This document shows positions 31,853 to 41,148 of a stretch of DNA of 64,000 nucleotides, in pieces; within the stretch, counting starts at the first letter, position 1; each line of letters starts with the position of its first letter. The translations under genes were made by a program, and so were the position numbers. The notes below the pieces were generated by a model. That model did not search any database and was not told the DNA's origin. It was given only the letters and a program-made list of their open reading frames with translations. The DNA comes from JACMMS01 sp043758775. Lineage in GTDB: Bacteria > Pseudomonadota > Gammaproteobacteria > Burkholderiales > Methylophilaceae. The DNA is taken from NCBI GenBank assembly GCA_043758775.1, contig JAYVMU010000040.1, positions 4,375 through 68,374 of the forward strand, written 5' to 3'.

Positions 31853-32161
31853 CTATTTGGTGGCGTCTTGCTTAGTGGTGTCTTTTGCCGCATCTACAGC
31901 ATCAACTGCTTTGTCTTTTACTTCAACAGCTTTGTCCTTCGCCTCTTCTGCTACCTTTACTGTCGCATCTGCCGCGTCTTTTGTTGCTTCTTCAGTCTTT
32001 GTAGCAGCCTCTTTAGCAGCATCCATAGTACCTTTTGCCATATCAGTAACAGCGGCACCAGCCGCCTCTGCGGCTTTATCGGTATCAGCTTTGTTACCAC
32101 AGCCAACTAAAACTAATGCGACGATTGAAGTAGCTAATAATGCACGTAATAGTATAGTCAT
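31853..32161 (-). CDS. Small Ala/Lys-rich (LEA-like) lipoprotein
   Basis: 102 residues. A signal peptide with lipobox LVGC puts the lipidated cysteine at residue 21. The mature part is almost entirely Ala, Lys, Asp, Glu, Val and Thr in short repeats such as DAAKEAATKTEEATKDAAD and KDKAVEVKDKAVDAVDAAKD, predicting one long amphipathic helix like late-embryogenesis-abundant or apolipoprotein-type proteins. A cell-envelope or stress role is an inference only. An opposite-strand frame is open across the same bases because of the GCN-rich codons and is not considered a gene. A good ribosome site (AAGGAG) precedes ATG 32161. Confidence 0.82.
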   Translation of the reverse strand: MTILLRALLATSIVALVLVGCGNKADTDKAAEAAGAAVTDMAKGTMDAAKEAATKTEEATKDAADATVKVAEEAKDKAVEVKDKAVDAVDAAKDTTKQDATK

Positions 32162-32288
32162 GTAAATCTCCTTAAAAAAATCTAAGAATCAATTTATAAC
32201 AATTCTAACACTTGGTCAATCATTGTTAATTAGCGTAACAGCTAAGTTAAGAATTAAGTCAAGTTGACTAATTTACAAAAAAACACGG

Positions 32289-32322
32289 GGAATACGCACA
32301 TTTGTAACAACGTGCGTATTCC
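32289..32322 (-). terminator. Rho-independent terminator of the 32.3-kb lipoprotein gene
   Basis: An 11-bp perfect stem GGAATACGCAC / GTGCGTATTCC surrounds a 12-base loop. Read on the minus strand it is followed by CCGTG and a run of seven T at 32278-32284. Confidence 0.85.
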
Positions 32323-32332
32323 AGAGAAGAGT

Positions 32333-32596
32333 CTATTTCGTATCTGTAGCAGCAGGTGTTTCAACTACTGGCGCAGCAACAGCATCTGCCGGCAAAACAA
32401 TACCAGGAACGCGTTCCTCATCTGTCGGCACATAACCACCTGCGCCCGCTGGCGCGACTTCTGGTGTAGCTGGCACTACTGCAGCGGCAGCCGGTGCTGG
32501 CACAGGTACTGCTGGCGTTTCTTCCTTTTCGCCACAACCTGCTGCCAGTACTGCCAATAAGATTACTGGGGCTAATGATTTTGTTAGTAATTTCAT
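32333..32596 (-). CDS. Small Pro/Ala/Val-rich lipoprotein
   Basis: 87 residues from ATG 32596, chosen because it begins a clean lipoprotein signal (MKLLTKSLAPVILLAVLAAG, lipidated Cys21) and is preceded by a GGAGAAATC ribosome site. A longer frame to 32683 adds residues with no signal character. The mature part is low complexity, dominated by PVPAPAAAAVVPATPEVAPA and a PADAVAAPVVETPAATDT tail, with no domain. Such Pro/Ala-rich tails usually span between the membrane and peptidoglycan. Function unknown. It is followed by its own terminator. Confidence 0.75.
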   Translation of the reverse strand: MKLLTKSLAPVILLAVLAAGCGEKEETPAVPVPAPAAAAVVPATPEVAPAGAGGYVPTDEERVPGIVLPADAVAAPVVETPAATDTK

Positions 32597-32703
32597 GATT
32601 TCTCCATCTATAAATATTGAACATGTATATTGATACAATGTTGCATTATCACACGCTTTAATGATAAGCATAAATTGCACCAAATTAATTTAAATAAATT
32701 GCA

Positions 32704-33078
32704 TTAAACTCCATTTATAAAGTCCATTTTGATTTTTGCTCCTTGAGCATAAGCTGCAATTTCATAAAGATTTTGCCTATATCCGTAACGGCTTGCCCAC
32801 AAATATTTCAGCACCGTCATACCGTTTATGTACTGTGCAACATGCGTGAGCTCGTGCCCTAGCAATTCTACACCCGTCGCAGTATCAGGTTGATAAGTGT
32901 TTTTTCTAAAGTAAATATAATTACCTAGCACTACACCCGCCATGGTTTTTAACAACCAAAATGGTACTCTGTCTTCTATAATTCGCGCATTAGTTAACAC
33001 CGTCTGCGGGAAATAGTCTTGATAAATCAATCGTTCATACGCTGATAATGGACGACCATTAGGCGTCGAGCAACCCAA
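32704..33078 (-). CDS. DUF4157-like protein with an HExxH motif
   Basis: 124 residues. GHELTHVAQYINGM near 73-86 contains the zincin HExxH signature, and the flanking YFRKNTYQPDTATGVELLG resembles the DUF4157 family, whose members have a metallopeptidase-like core and are sometimes attached to toxin or contractile-injection cargo. Here it stands alone. The start is TTG 33078, because the GGTGAG of the preceding gene's end acts as a ribosome site and no ATG fits. It follows yjbQ by two bases, so the two are co-transcribed. Activity and substrate are unknown. Confidence 0.7.
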   Translation of the reverse strand: MGCSTPNGRPLSAYERLIYQDYFPQTVLTNARIIEDRVPFWLLKTMAGVVLGNYIYFRKNTYQPDTATGVELLGHELTHVAQYINGMTVLKYLWASRYGYRQNLYEIAAYAQGAKIKMDFINGV

Positions 33079-33080
33079 TC

Positions 33081-33503
33081 TTACTCACCTATCAGATGCA
33101 GTAAAACATTGCGCCGACTCGCCACATGTCGATGTTCAAACAAAAAAATGCCTTGCCATTGCCCTAATGCCGCCTTACCGTTAATAATAGGGATGGAAAG
33201 ACTAGTTTGCGTCAACGCACTACGTACATGCGCAGGCATGTCATCTGGACCTTCTGCCGTATGAATAAACAGCGCATCGCCATCAGGCACCAAGCGATTA
33301 AAAAATGCTTCCATATCCACTAGCACATCGGCATCATAATTTTCGTTAATGAGTAGACTGGCTGAAGTATGCTGAATATATAGCGTCAGCAACCCGCTTG
33401 TTACACCCTGTTCTGCTAGCCAGACAATAACGTCTGGCGTAATATCGTAAAGCTTACGACCCTGCGTGGCATGTGTGAATTGATGAATAAATTGACGCAT
33501 CAT
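33081..33503 (-). CDS. yjbQ: YjbQ/UPF0047 family protein
   Basis: About 140 residues of the YjbQ fold, a compact trimeric beta-barrel. Recognisable family features are ITPDVIVWLAEQGVTSGLLT, LYIQHTSASLLINENYD near 45-60 and the metal-binding HTAEGPDDMPAHVRSAL near 87-103, with LGQWQGIFLFEHRH near the end. The E. coli homologue has weak thiamine-phosphate synthase activity, but the true role is unsettled. Two ATG codons (33503 and 33500) give the typical MMRQFIHQF start; a further 11 codons upstream to 33536 look non-native. It is immediately upstream of the DUF4157-like gene. Confidence 0.9.
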   Translation of the reverse strand: MMRQFIHQFTHATQGRKLYDITPDVIVWLAEQGVTSGLLTLYIQHTSASLLINENYDADVLVDMEAFFNRLVPDGDALFIHTAEGPDDMPAHVRSALTQTSLSIPIINGKAALGQWQGIFLFEHRHVASRRNVLLHLIGE

Positions 33504-33539
33504 TGAGTGAATGTTCTTTTTGCTAAAGCTAAACAAGAG

Positions 33540-34100
33540 TTACCTGTGCATACGGTGGTGCCCACCTCGCCAATAATGCGGATAGCCAAACCCATAAGGT
33601 GCATACCCGTAAGGACCAAAACCATAAGGATAGTAGCCGTAGTCTGGCCAAAATGGATCATAAAACCCATTATAAGTGCGGTCTCGCTCTATTTCTTGCT
33701 GAAGACGAAGCCGTTGCTGTGCTTCTAATTTAGCTTTCTCACGCTTATTAATCTCATCGGCCACGGCATTTTGTTTAGCCGCTTCGTTACTAGTGTGAAT
33801 GTAGTCTAACACTTTGGCATCCACGCCTTTTTTACTGAGTTCCAGCGTTTGGGTTGGCGTTAACTCGTAACGTGAGTTGCTAGCGCTAATTTTCTTTATA
33901 ATTGCATCTGAGCTAACACCTTGTTGTGACAGCGTCACAATCTCATCCAAGCTCAAATTAGCCACTGGCTGTGGCAATATTTTGGCTAATTGCTCTGGGG
34001 TAATACGCTCTACATTACCTAGTTGGGTTGAGTCAGTCGCACAACCCGTTACTAAGGCCATTACACCAAGACACACCACAACTGCAATACTCGTTCTCAT
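33540..34100 (-). CDS. Lipoprotein with a Tyr/Gly-rich C-terminus
   Basis: 186 residues. The signal peptide ends in lipobox VTGC (lipidated Cys20). A central helical domain (about 30-110) with LSLDEIVTLSQQGVSSDAII and ELTPTQTLELSKKGVDAKVL contains two similar short helical repeats. A charged helix (about 110-140, REKAKLEAQQRLRLQQEIER) follows, then a Tyr/Gly/Pro-rich tail ending in HHRMHR. Similar architectures occur in unnamed proteobacterial outer-membrane lipoproteins. Function unknown; the tail may interact with the cell surface. It is downstream of clpB but separated from it by a strong terminator. Confidence 0.8.
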   Translation of the reverse strand: MRTSIAVVVCLGVMALVTGCATDSTQLGNVERITPEQLAKILPQPVANLSLDEIVTLSQQGVSSDAIIKKISASNSRYELTPTQTLELSKKGVDAKVLDYIHTSNEAAKQNAVADEINKREKAKLEAQQRLRLQQEIERDRTYNGFYDPFWPDYGYYPYGFGPYGYAPYGFGYPHYWRGGHHRMHR

Positions 34101-34130
34101 GACGCTCTCGCTCTTGAATAATCATTACTT

Positions 34131-34168
34131 TTTTATTAGCGGCGATGTTTCAAGCGCCGCTAATAAAA
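34131..34168 (-). terminator. Terminator of clpB
   Basis: A perfect 14-bp stem TTTTATTAGCGGCG / CGCCGCTAATAAAA surrounds a 10-base loop. On the minus strand it lies just after the clpB stop and ends in a T-rich run. Confidence 0.88.
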
Positions 34169-34217
34169 CTATCTTTTTACCTGATACAAAACCACCACTT
34201 ACCCTAAACTTAAATGG

Positions 34218-36806
34218 TTAATTTTTACTGAACACCATTTTATTAGCTTTGTAATCTACTGTGACCACATCTTTCGCTACAAAATTCCCGCTTAAAATCT
34301 CTCGTGCCAACGGGTTTTCAATTTCGCTTTGAATAGCACGTTTCAGTGGTCTTGCGCCATACAACGGGTCAAAGCCTGCGTTAGCAATTTCACTTAACGC
34401 TGTATCAGTAACATTTAACTGCATATCCATCGCCGCTAAACGTTGTGCTAAATATTGCAGCTGTATGCCGGCAATTAATTTAATGTGTGCATCACCAAGT
34501 GCATGGAACACCACCACTTCATCAATACGATTGACAAACTCTGGGCGGAAATTAGCCTTCACTTCACCCATCACTGCCAGTTTCACCACTTGGTAATCAT
34601 CGCCGCTCATGCTTTGTATCATTTGGCTACCAAGATTAGATGTCATGATAATCACGGTATTTTTAAAATCTACAGTACGTCCTTGGCCATCCGTTAAGCG
34701 GCCATCATCCAACACTTGTAACAACACATTGAATACATCCGGATGCGCTTTTTCAATCTCGTCCAGCAGAATCACGCTATAGGGTTTACGTCGCACCGCT
34801 TCAGTTAAAGCGCCGCCCTCTTCATAGCCCACATAACCTGGTGGCGCACCTATCATGCGTGACACAGAATGTTTCTCCATGTATTCACTCATGTCGATAC
34901 GAATCAAATGATCTTCAGAATCAAATAAGAATCCAGCCAGCGCTTTGCACAACTCAGTTTTACCTACACCTGTAGGACCGAGGAATAAGAAGCTGCCATA
35001 AGGGCGATTAGGATCAGATAAACCTGAACGCGAACGGCGAATCGCATCCGAAACCAAGCGCACAGCTTCATCTTGCCCAATGACACGTTCATGTAATTTA
35101 TCTTCCATATGCAAGAGCTTTTCACGCTCACCTTGCAGCATTTTAGAGACGGGAATACCCGTCGCACGGCTCACTACCTCAGCAATTTCATCAGCACCTA
35201 CTTCGGTACGGAGCATTTTATGTTTAGTCGTTTGACTATTGGATTCACTATGTAGCGCTTGCTTTAGCTGCGTTTCTAATTCAGGCAGTTTGCCATATTG
35301 CAACTCAGACACCTTCTGCCACAAGCCCTGCCTTGTGGCTTCTTCCATCTCAAATTTAACTTGTTCAATTGCTTCTTTAATATGGGCAGCACCTTGCACT
35401 TGGGCTTTTTCAGCTTTCCAGATTTCGTCTAAATCCGCATACTCTTTTGATAGTTTTTCAATTTCTTCTTCAATCAATCCAAAGCGTTTTCTACTACCTT
35501 CATCTTTTTCACGACGCACTGCTTCACGCTCAATTTTAAGTTGAATAATTCGTCTATCTAATTTATCAATTACCTCTGGTTTAGACTCATTTTCCATTTT
35601 TATACGAGAAGCAGCTTCGTCAATCAAGTCAATCGCTTTATCAGGTAAAAAGCGGTCTGTAATGTAGCGATGCGATAACTCCGCTGCTGCAACAATTGCA
35701 GGGTCTGTAATCACAACACCTGTGTGGTGCGCCTCATATTTATCTTTTAAACCGCGCAATATAGCAATGGTCGACTCTACAGTCGGCTCATCGACCAACA
35801 CTTTTTGAAAACGACGCTCTAGTGCCGCATCTTTTTCAATATATTTGCGATATTCATCTAAGGTAGTTGCACCTACACAATGCAACTCACCACGCGCTAA
35901 AGCTGGCTTGAGCATATTGCCTGCATCCATCGCACCTTCAGCTTTACCAGCACCCACCATCGTATGAATTTCATCAATGAATAAAATAGTCTGACCATCA
36001 TCTTGCGAAAGCTCTTTTAAAACCGCTTTCAAGCGCTCTTCAAAGTCACCACGATATTTAGCACCCGCTAGTAGTGACGCCATGTCCAACGACAATACTT
36101 TTTTATTTTTCAACGACTCTGGCACTTCACCGTTCACAATACGTTGTGCCAATCCTTCTACAATCGCGGTTTTACCCACGCCAGGCTCGCCGATTAGTAC
36201 AGGGTTGTTTTTAGTGCGGCGTTGCAATACTTGAATCGCACGACGGATTTCATCATCTCGGCCAATCACTGGGTCTAATTTGCCCATGCGTGCAAGCTCG
36301 GTTAAATCTACCGTATATTTTTTAAGTGATTCACGATTAGCTTCGCCCTCCTGTGAATTAACCTGTTCGCCGCCACGTACCTGTGTAATCGCCATCTCTA
36401 AGGCGGCTTTAGTCAAACCGCTAGCTTTAAGCAGCTTGCCACAAACACCTTTATCATCAGCCAGTGCCAATAAAAATAACTCACTGGCGATATAGCTATC
36501 ATTGCGCTTCTGTGCCAGTTTATCGGTAAGGTTTAGTAGGTTATTCAGGTCACGTGAAATAGCCACATCACCCGCATTAGCAGTTACTTTCGGCAGGTTA
36601 TCTAAAGCAGCTTGCAGGGAAGTTTTTAGTGGGGCTAAATTAGCCCCAGCGTGCGCAAGTAAAGATGCCGTACTACCATCCTCTTGATCTAGTAAAGCGT
36701 TGAGCAAGTGCTGAGGCTCGATGCTGGTGTTGTCAAGCCTCACTGCAATACTTTGTGCTTCGGATAATGCTTGTTGAAATTTAGTAGTAAGTTTGTCAAA
36801 ACGCAT
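34218..36806 (-). CDS. clpB: Chaperone ClpB (AAA+ disaggregase)
   Basis: Hexameric disaggregase acting with DnaK/DnaJ/GrpE. The 862 residues match E. coli ClpB (857). In order: the double Clp-N domain (about 1-150), AAA-1 with Walker [11 protein letters not shown] near 205 and Walker B ILFIDEIH, the coiled-coil M-domain (about 410-530), AAA-2 with Walker [11 protein letters not shown] near 608 and Walker B ILLDEIEK, and the C-terminal D2 small domain. The M-domain separates it from ClpA and ClpC. It stands alone, with a heat-shock-type promoter upstream and a terminator downstream, in keeping with sigma-32 control. Confidence 0.97.
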   Translation of the reverse strand: MRFDKLTTKFQQALSEAQSIAVRLDNTSIEPQHLLNALLDQEDGSTASLLAHAGANLAPLKTSLQAALDNLPKVTANAGDVAISRDLNNLLNLTDKLAQKRNDSYIASELFLLALADDKGVCGKLLKASGLTKAALEMAITQVRGGEQVNSQEGEANRESLKKYTVDLTELARMGKLDPVIGRDDEIRRAIQVLQRRTKNNPVLIGEPGVGKTAIVEGLAQRIVNGEVPESLKNKKVLSLDMASLLAGAKYRGDFEERLKAVLKELSQDDGQTILFIDEIHTMVGAGKAEGAMDAGNMLKPALARGELHCVGATTLDEYRKYIEKDAALERRFQKVLVDEPTVESTIAILRGLKDKYEAHHTGVVITDPAIVAAAELSHRYITDRFLPDKAIDLIDEAASRIKMENESKPEVIDKLDRRIIQLKIEREAVRREKDEGSRKRFGLIEEEIEKLSKEYADLDEIWKAEKAQVQGAAHIKEAIEQVKFEMEEATRQGLWQKVSELQYGKLPELETQLKQALHSESNSQTTKHKMLRTEVGADEIAEVVSRATGIPVSKMLQGEREKLLHMEDKLHERVIGQDEAVRLVSDAIRRSRSGLSDPNRPYGSFLFLGPTGVGKTELCKALAGFLFDSEDHLIRIDMSEYMEKHSVSRMIGAPPGYVGYEEGGALTEAVRRKPYSVILLDEIEKAHPDVFNVLLQVLDDGRLTDGQGRTVDFKNTVIIMTSNLGSQMIQSMSGDDYQVVKLAVMGEVKANFRPEFVNRIDEVVVFHALGDAHIKLIAGIQLQYLAQRLAAMDMQLNVTDTALSEIANAGFDPLYGARPLKRAIQSEIENPLAREILSGNFVAKDVVTVDYKANKMVFSKN

Positions 36807-36814
36807 AGCAAGCC

Positions 36815-36822
36815 CCTCATGT
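36815..36822 (-). repeat. Proximal arm of the clpB upstream dyad, next to the ribosome site
   Basis: CCTCATGT here (plus strand) is the inverse of ACATGAGG at 36842-36849. On the minus strand it reads ACATGAGG and runs into the GAGGGG ribosome site of clpB. The other arm is the -10 element of the proposed heat-shock promoter. Confidence 0.7.
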
Positions 36823-36841
36823 CCTGATTAAGTTATGACTA

Positions 36842-36869
36842 ACATGAGGCAATTTTTATAAATTTTCAA
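36842..36869 (-). promoter_or_regulatory. Sigma-32-like heat-shock promoter of clpB
   Basis: On the minus strand TTGAAA (36864-36869) is separated by 14 bases from CCTCATGT (36842-36849). This is close to the sigma-32 consensus CTTGAAA and CCCCATNT with its usual spacing, and the location some 35-60 bases before the clpB ATG fits. The match is by eye, with two or three mismatches. Confidence 0.65.
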
Positions 36870-36947
36870 TAGTACAATCTATACCTTATGTATATTGCTC
36901 AGTCAGTATATTAATGTTTAACGTCCCATACAAAGTAGGATATTGAG

Positions 36948-38153
36948 CTACTTGTTGCTTAGCGAAACTAATTTAAAGCCATCTGCTGCTGTATTGATAG
37001 CTAAATAAGGTGTTACGTTATTGATGAGCAATGTCGGGTAATCTGTCACGCCAGCCGTACTAAAAAACAACTTAGCTTCACTCCAGTTTTTACCACCGTC
37101 ACTAGATGTTTTACCATAAATTTCCGTCAATTTATTATCGCTGTTTATTTCACGCCATACTAGCCACACATTTTCAGATTGACTTAATAATGCAGGGTGA
37201 GCGGCTTGATGAGCATTATTACCAAACTTTTTAGGTACGCTGGAAACCCAAGCATCGCCATCCATACGCGCATAGTAAAGCGATGCATTCTTGCCATCCT
37301 CATCGTTGCCTCCATCAAACCATGCCATATGATAGCCAAAACCTTCACCTGCCACCAACGCTGGACCTTGATGCGGACAGCCATCTATTTTCCAATGCCC
37401 ATAAGTAGCACGGTGCAGACTTGGAATAGCGCCATCTGTTGGGATTTCTGCCAGCATATGATCGCGTTCACTACCTGCAAATATATATCGCCACATAGCT
37501 ACCACAGTGCCATTTGGCTTGTTAGTGAATGCAATTCGACAACACTCACAACTACTATCTGCCAACTTTTTCTCTGGCGCAAAAGATATGCCGTCATTTT
37601 TAGAAGCCGCATAATAAATCGCGGCACCATCATAGGACTTACCTGCTGCTTTAGCTGTAATTAAATCACGCTTATCTACCCACGCCACCGTAACAACACC
37701 GTTAGATGCAACATTAAGCACATCAAATCTATGTGTGATTTCAGCGCGGTCTTGATGCACAATATAAGCTTGTTCAAAGGTTTTACCGTGGTTGATTGAA
37801 CGGGCAAACCATACATAACCAGAAAATGGCTTTTTTAGGGCCTCGGTCCATGTAACGTAAATATTACCTTGCGGGCCAATTGCAATTTTGGGTCTAGCCT
37901 CACCCTCGGCAGCTATTCTCTGTGCTAGTTGATTCACTTTAATTGCAGGTAAAAAGGTCTTACCTAAGTCATTACTACTATCGACTAAGACAAAGCCATC
38001 TTGCACACTGGCGCGCCATATGTTGCCGCCCGCATCAAACGCCACACTAATCGCTAAATTACTTTTTTGATGCTCAGTGTGGCCTTCATGAGCCCCTACA
38101 TGCAAGCTGATAAATGCAAAAACCAGCACAACTAATTTAAATAATTTATTCAT
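36948..38153 (-). CDS. Exported sialidase-fold (BNR-repeat) protein with a His-rich N-terminus
   Basis: 401 residues. The signal peptide ends near VGA (residue 21) and the mature start HEGHTEH could bind metal. The rest forms a six-bladed propeller of the sialidase superfamily with Asp-box-like repeats (SNDLGKTF near 60, SINHGKTF near 124, SKNDGISF, SSDGGKNW near 358). It has the paired-cysteine segment SSCECCRIAF near 200 and DGCPHQGPAL near 257. No sialidase catalytic arginine triad is obvious, so hydrolase activity should not be assumed. It lies downstream of a decayed TonB receptor and a DUF2946 gene, hinting at a metal-related periplasmic role. Confidence 0.75.
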   Translation of the reverse strand: MNKLFKLVVLVFAFISLHVGAHEGHTEHQKSNLAISVAFDAGGNIWRASVQDGFVLVDSSNDLGKTFLPAIKVNQLAQRIAAEGEARPKIAIGPQGNIYVTWTEALKKPFSGYVWFARSINHGKTFEQAYIVHQDRAEITHRFDVLNVASNGVVTVAWVDKRDLITAKAAGKSYDGAAIYYAASKNDGISFAPEKKLADSSCECCRIAFTNKPNGTVVAMWRYIFAGSERDHMLAEIPTDGAIPSLHRATYGHWKIDGCPHQGPALVAGEGFGYHMAWFDGGNDEDGKNASLYYARMDGDAWVSSVPKKFGNNAHQAAHPALLSQSENVWLVWREINSDNKLTEIYGKTSSDGGKNWSEAKLFFSTAGVTDYPTLLINNVTPYLAINTAADGFKLVSLSNK

Positions 38154-38220
38154 ATCTCACCTACTAATTTATAACACATCGTATACATCACTTAACACCA
38201 TTCTGAAAAAGAATAACGGA

Positions 38221-40518
38221 TTAATAATCAAACTTCATTTGCACATAGCCCGTACGTTGTGGATACGGGTGAAACACATAGGCTTTATCATTATTTAAAT
38301 TATCAATGCCAACAGAAGCTGTCCAGTTTTTAGCAACCTTATAAATAGCTTTCACATCCACAATAAAGAACTTGCTAGCGCCACCAAAAGTATCAGGGTT
38401 GGATCGCTATTGTCCAGATTATTATATTGCCTGCCGCTATAACGTGCGGCCACACTATAAACCACATTATTTCCTTGATGATAGCTTGCAACGCCTTTAA
38501 ACATAGTACGTGGGATACGCGTAGGCTTCTTGCCTTCTATGCTCGGATCTGCTGCATTACGCAACACTTTTGCATGAGTCAATGTAGCATTCGCCAACAA
38601 ATCTAAACCGTGTATGAGAACATCTTCCCACTGTGTAGACAACTCAATTCCACGAGTGCGTATATGACCTACATTTTGGATAGAACTACAAGTTTGCGCG
38701 GTACAAACACCTGTGCCAAATGGAATTGCGTCACCAGTTATTGCCGTTTGTGAAATCAGAGCGTCATACTTTTCTTCATTAAACAAACTCGCTCGCATCA
38801 ATCCACTGGCAAATCTGCGCTCCGCTGTCAGCTCTGCTGAAACTACCTGCTCTGGCTTAAGGTCCGGGTTATTTTGTATTAAAGTGCTGCCTTGTGTTAG
38901 TTGCTGATAAAGTTCACCTACGGTAGGAAAGCGAAATGCTTGACCGGCTGCAGCACGGAATCCCCAGGAAGAATTGGGTTCAAATGAAAGGGATAATTTA
39001 GGCGAAAGCTTAGTTTCTGCTTGATTCTGATAGCTGGTAGTTTTAAATGCGCCTCCTAGAGTAGCTTGATTACGTCCATCAATAGACTCCCAATACTCAC
39101 CTCTTAACCCACTGATTAAGGCCCATTGTGGAGTAATTTGCCATTTATCTTGCACATAAAAGGCCTGTGTACGAGTTTCACCACTGGAGGCTGCAGAAAG
39201 CTGACCTTTATTTCCTATAGACCAATCGGCTGTGTTATTGGTTTTGCTGACCAACTCATAATGATCAATATGATACCCAATATCTATTTCATGCTTCAAT
39301 GGACGTAAGGTAGTTCGCGCATCAAATACAGTCCAGCCAGTGCCAGCCATATCCACCACGCGACCGATACGATTTTTATATGGGTCAGCCAAGGACGTTG
39401 AGGCACTGTTTAAATCTTTTTGATAGTCATAATCTGAAAGCGTAAGTTGCCAATCTAAAAAACCCTTAGTGTTTGATTTAACATCTAAGGCCTGCATGAC
39501 ATGCAGCGCTTCGGCTTCACTTGGGTTCATTCCTGTGACATCATAACGCTTGCCATTAAAACGTACTTGTCCGTTATACACCGTGTTATCCGCTGCATCT
39601 TTTATATAGGATTGCACCGTATTTTTAGTGTCAAAATTCCACAACCCTAATGTGTAAGCGGCTTTAATATCTGGTGTAACATCATAAGCAACTTTAAATT
39701 TCACCTGATCTTGGCGTGTATCGTCAATGCTATTTGCACCAAATACTACACGATCTTGATTTTTTTCACTTTTGTCGGTGTACGCTCCAGTTACTGTTGT
39801 ACCTCCTACAGCCGCACTCGGCGTAGTGCTTAAAGAAAAATTCATTGGCTGACCAGCATTTTCTAAATGATCAGCCGTTAATAAAAATGAAAAATCGCCC
39901 ACCTTATCACCAAAAGAACCTGTTAAATGCTGGCCGTTGTAATGTTCATTAGTGCCGTACAGCGCGAAGTTTTGCTGAAACGCCTAATAGCTGGCATGCA
40001 TCTCCAGCTTTTGCGGCATTTTGGTGTACATACTCATCACGCCACCAAAAGAATTCCCAGGATACAACGCGGAAAAAGGCCCATATAACATACTAATACT
40101 TTCAATCTCCTCAGCACTCACCATACCCCAACGTGGTGGATAAGCATATGAGTTGCCTAATAGATTAGAAAGCAGCACACCATCAGCATAGAGCAGGCTT
40201 TGTGCGCTAGACAGCGTGCCAAATAGTACGTGTCGCGATGATGCCATTACGATCGCCTATGTAACGCTCACGCACCTGGATACTTGGTAAATACTTTAAT
40301 GTTTGCGCGGGCGTGGCTGCATTCACAGTTTCTAGAATTTGGCTTTTATTAAAGGTTTCAACCGTCGCAGGATGTTTAGTAATACGACTATCTATCGTGC
40401 TGATGACACTCACCTCATACAAATTAATATTTTCGTTATGCTCCGCAAAACTCCATTGTGATATAAGTGCAAACGCTACACTAACGGCCATGGCAGGCTT
40501 ATTTAAATTAAAGCGCAT
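38221..40518 (-). pseudogene. TonB-dependent outer-membrane receptor, broken by two frameshifts and an amber codon
   Basis: Joined across its lesions this is a receptor of about 765 residues. Signal peptide (about 1-25), TonB box region, plug domain (LKYLPSIQVRERYIGDRNG and LYGPFSALYPGNSFGGVM) and a 22-strand-type barrel ending in GYVQMKFDY. Lesions on the minus strand: a +1 shift near 40221-40226 in a TTT run; an in-frame TAG at 39984-39986 after MHASY, where AFQQNFALYG continues; and a frameshift near 38398-38402 after DNSDP, where NPDTFGGASKFFIVDV continues in another frame. A nonsense codon plus two shifts argue for real decay. Neighbour DUF2946 suggests an OprC-type copper receptor, an inference. 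Confidence 0.88.
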
Positions 40519-40643
40519 TCTTAAAACCCTTCGTATTTACTATGAAGTTGCTATGCAAAACCAATAAGCTGGCATAGCAACTAATAACACCTTTAATTGC
40601 CACTGTTAAAAATAACTGGCAGCAAGTGAAAGTAGAGTTGGGA

Positions 40644-41081
40644 CTAGTAAATAGAAACGAGCGGTGGGGCTTGTGGTGGGTTTGCGCGTTGAACAACACG
40701 CTGGATGAATGGTGAATCGTAAGTTGGGATGCGCTGAAAAGCATTAAGCCCAGCGACAAATAAAGTGTTGCTTAAATTGGACGGTGCAATCACAGCAATA
40801 TGGTGGCTACAAAAGGGACAATGCTCAAAGTGCGTGCCGATGTGACTGGATGCGGGTTGGGATTGTTTTATAGCTAAAACTGTCGATAACTGGTTGCCTT
40901 GAGTAGTCAATACTTGCAGCATCACAACCTTCTTTACCCCATTACTAGAGCAGATTTCCTGAAACAAATTCGGGTTGCTATGTGACGCTAAAGCATAAGA
41001 TACGGTAGGTGCAAGCGATGCAAACAGCATCACCAGTAAGCTAGCTTTGCAAATGATTTGTTGGAGACGACGCGAAGACAT
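40644..41081 (-). CDS. DUF2946 family exported protein
   Basis: 145 residues. An N-terminal hydrophobic segment (about 11-31, CKASLLVMLFASLAPTVSYAL) precedes a region containing the family hallmark HCPFCSHH near 92-99, a likely metal-binding cluster. DUF2946 genes are typically located directly upstream of TonB-dependent copper receptors (OprC type) in proteobacteria, as it is here, and are thought to act in copper handling; direct function is unknown. The frame is intact although the receptor gene downstream is broken. Confidence 0.75.
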   Translation of the reverse strand: MSSRRLQQIICKASLLVMLFASLAPTVSYALASHSNPNLFQEICSSNGVKKVVMLQVLTTQGNQLSTVLAIKQSQPASSHIGTHFEHCPFCSHHIAVIAPSNLSNTLFVAGLNAFQRIPTYDSPFIQRVVQRANPPQAPPLVSIY

Positions 41082-41148
41082 AGGACAAATTGTAGTTTAA
41101 CCTAGCTGGATATTCAAGTTCAGTCATTCGACATTAAGCAAAGAAACT

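Noticed and set aside
31857..32165. Open frame of 102 codons on the plus strand over the LEA-like lipoprotein
   Set aside because: It is antisense to a gene with a clear lipoprotein signal and ribosome site. The opposite frame stays open because GCN/AAG-rich codons read as Ser/Ala/Phe codons in reverse.
32264..32560. Plus-strand Cys/Arg-rich frame over the 32.3-kb lipoprotein
   Set aside because: Composition (many C, R, W) is typical of antisense translation of Ala/Pro codons; it also runs through the terminator hairpin.
34485..36687. Several plus-strand frames inside clpB
   Set aside because: All are shadows of ClpB, which is continuous and has every motif of its family.
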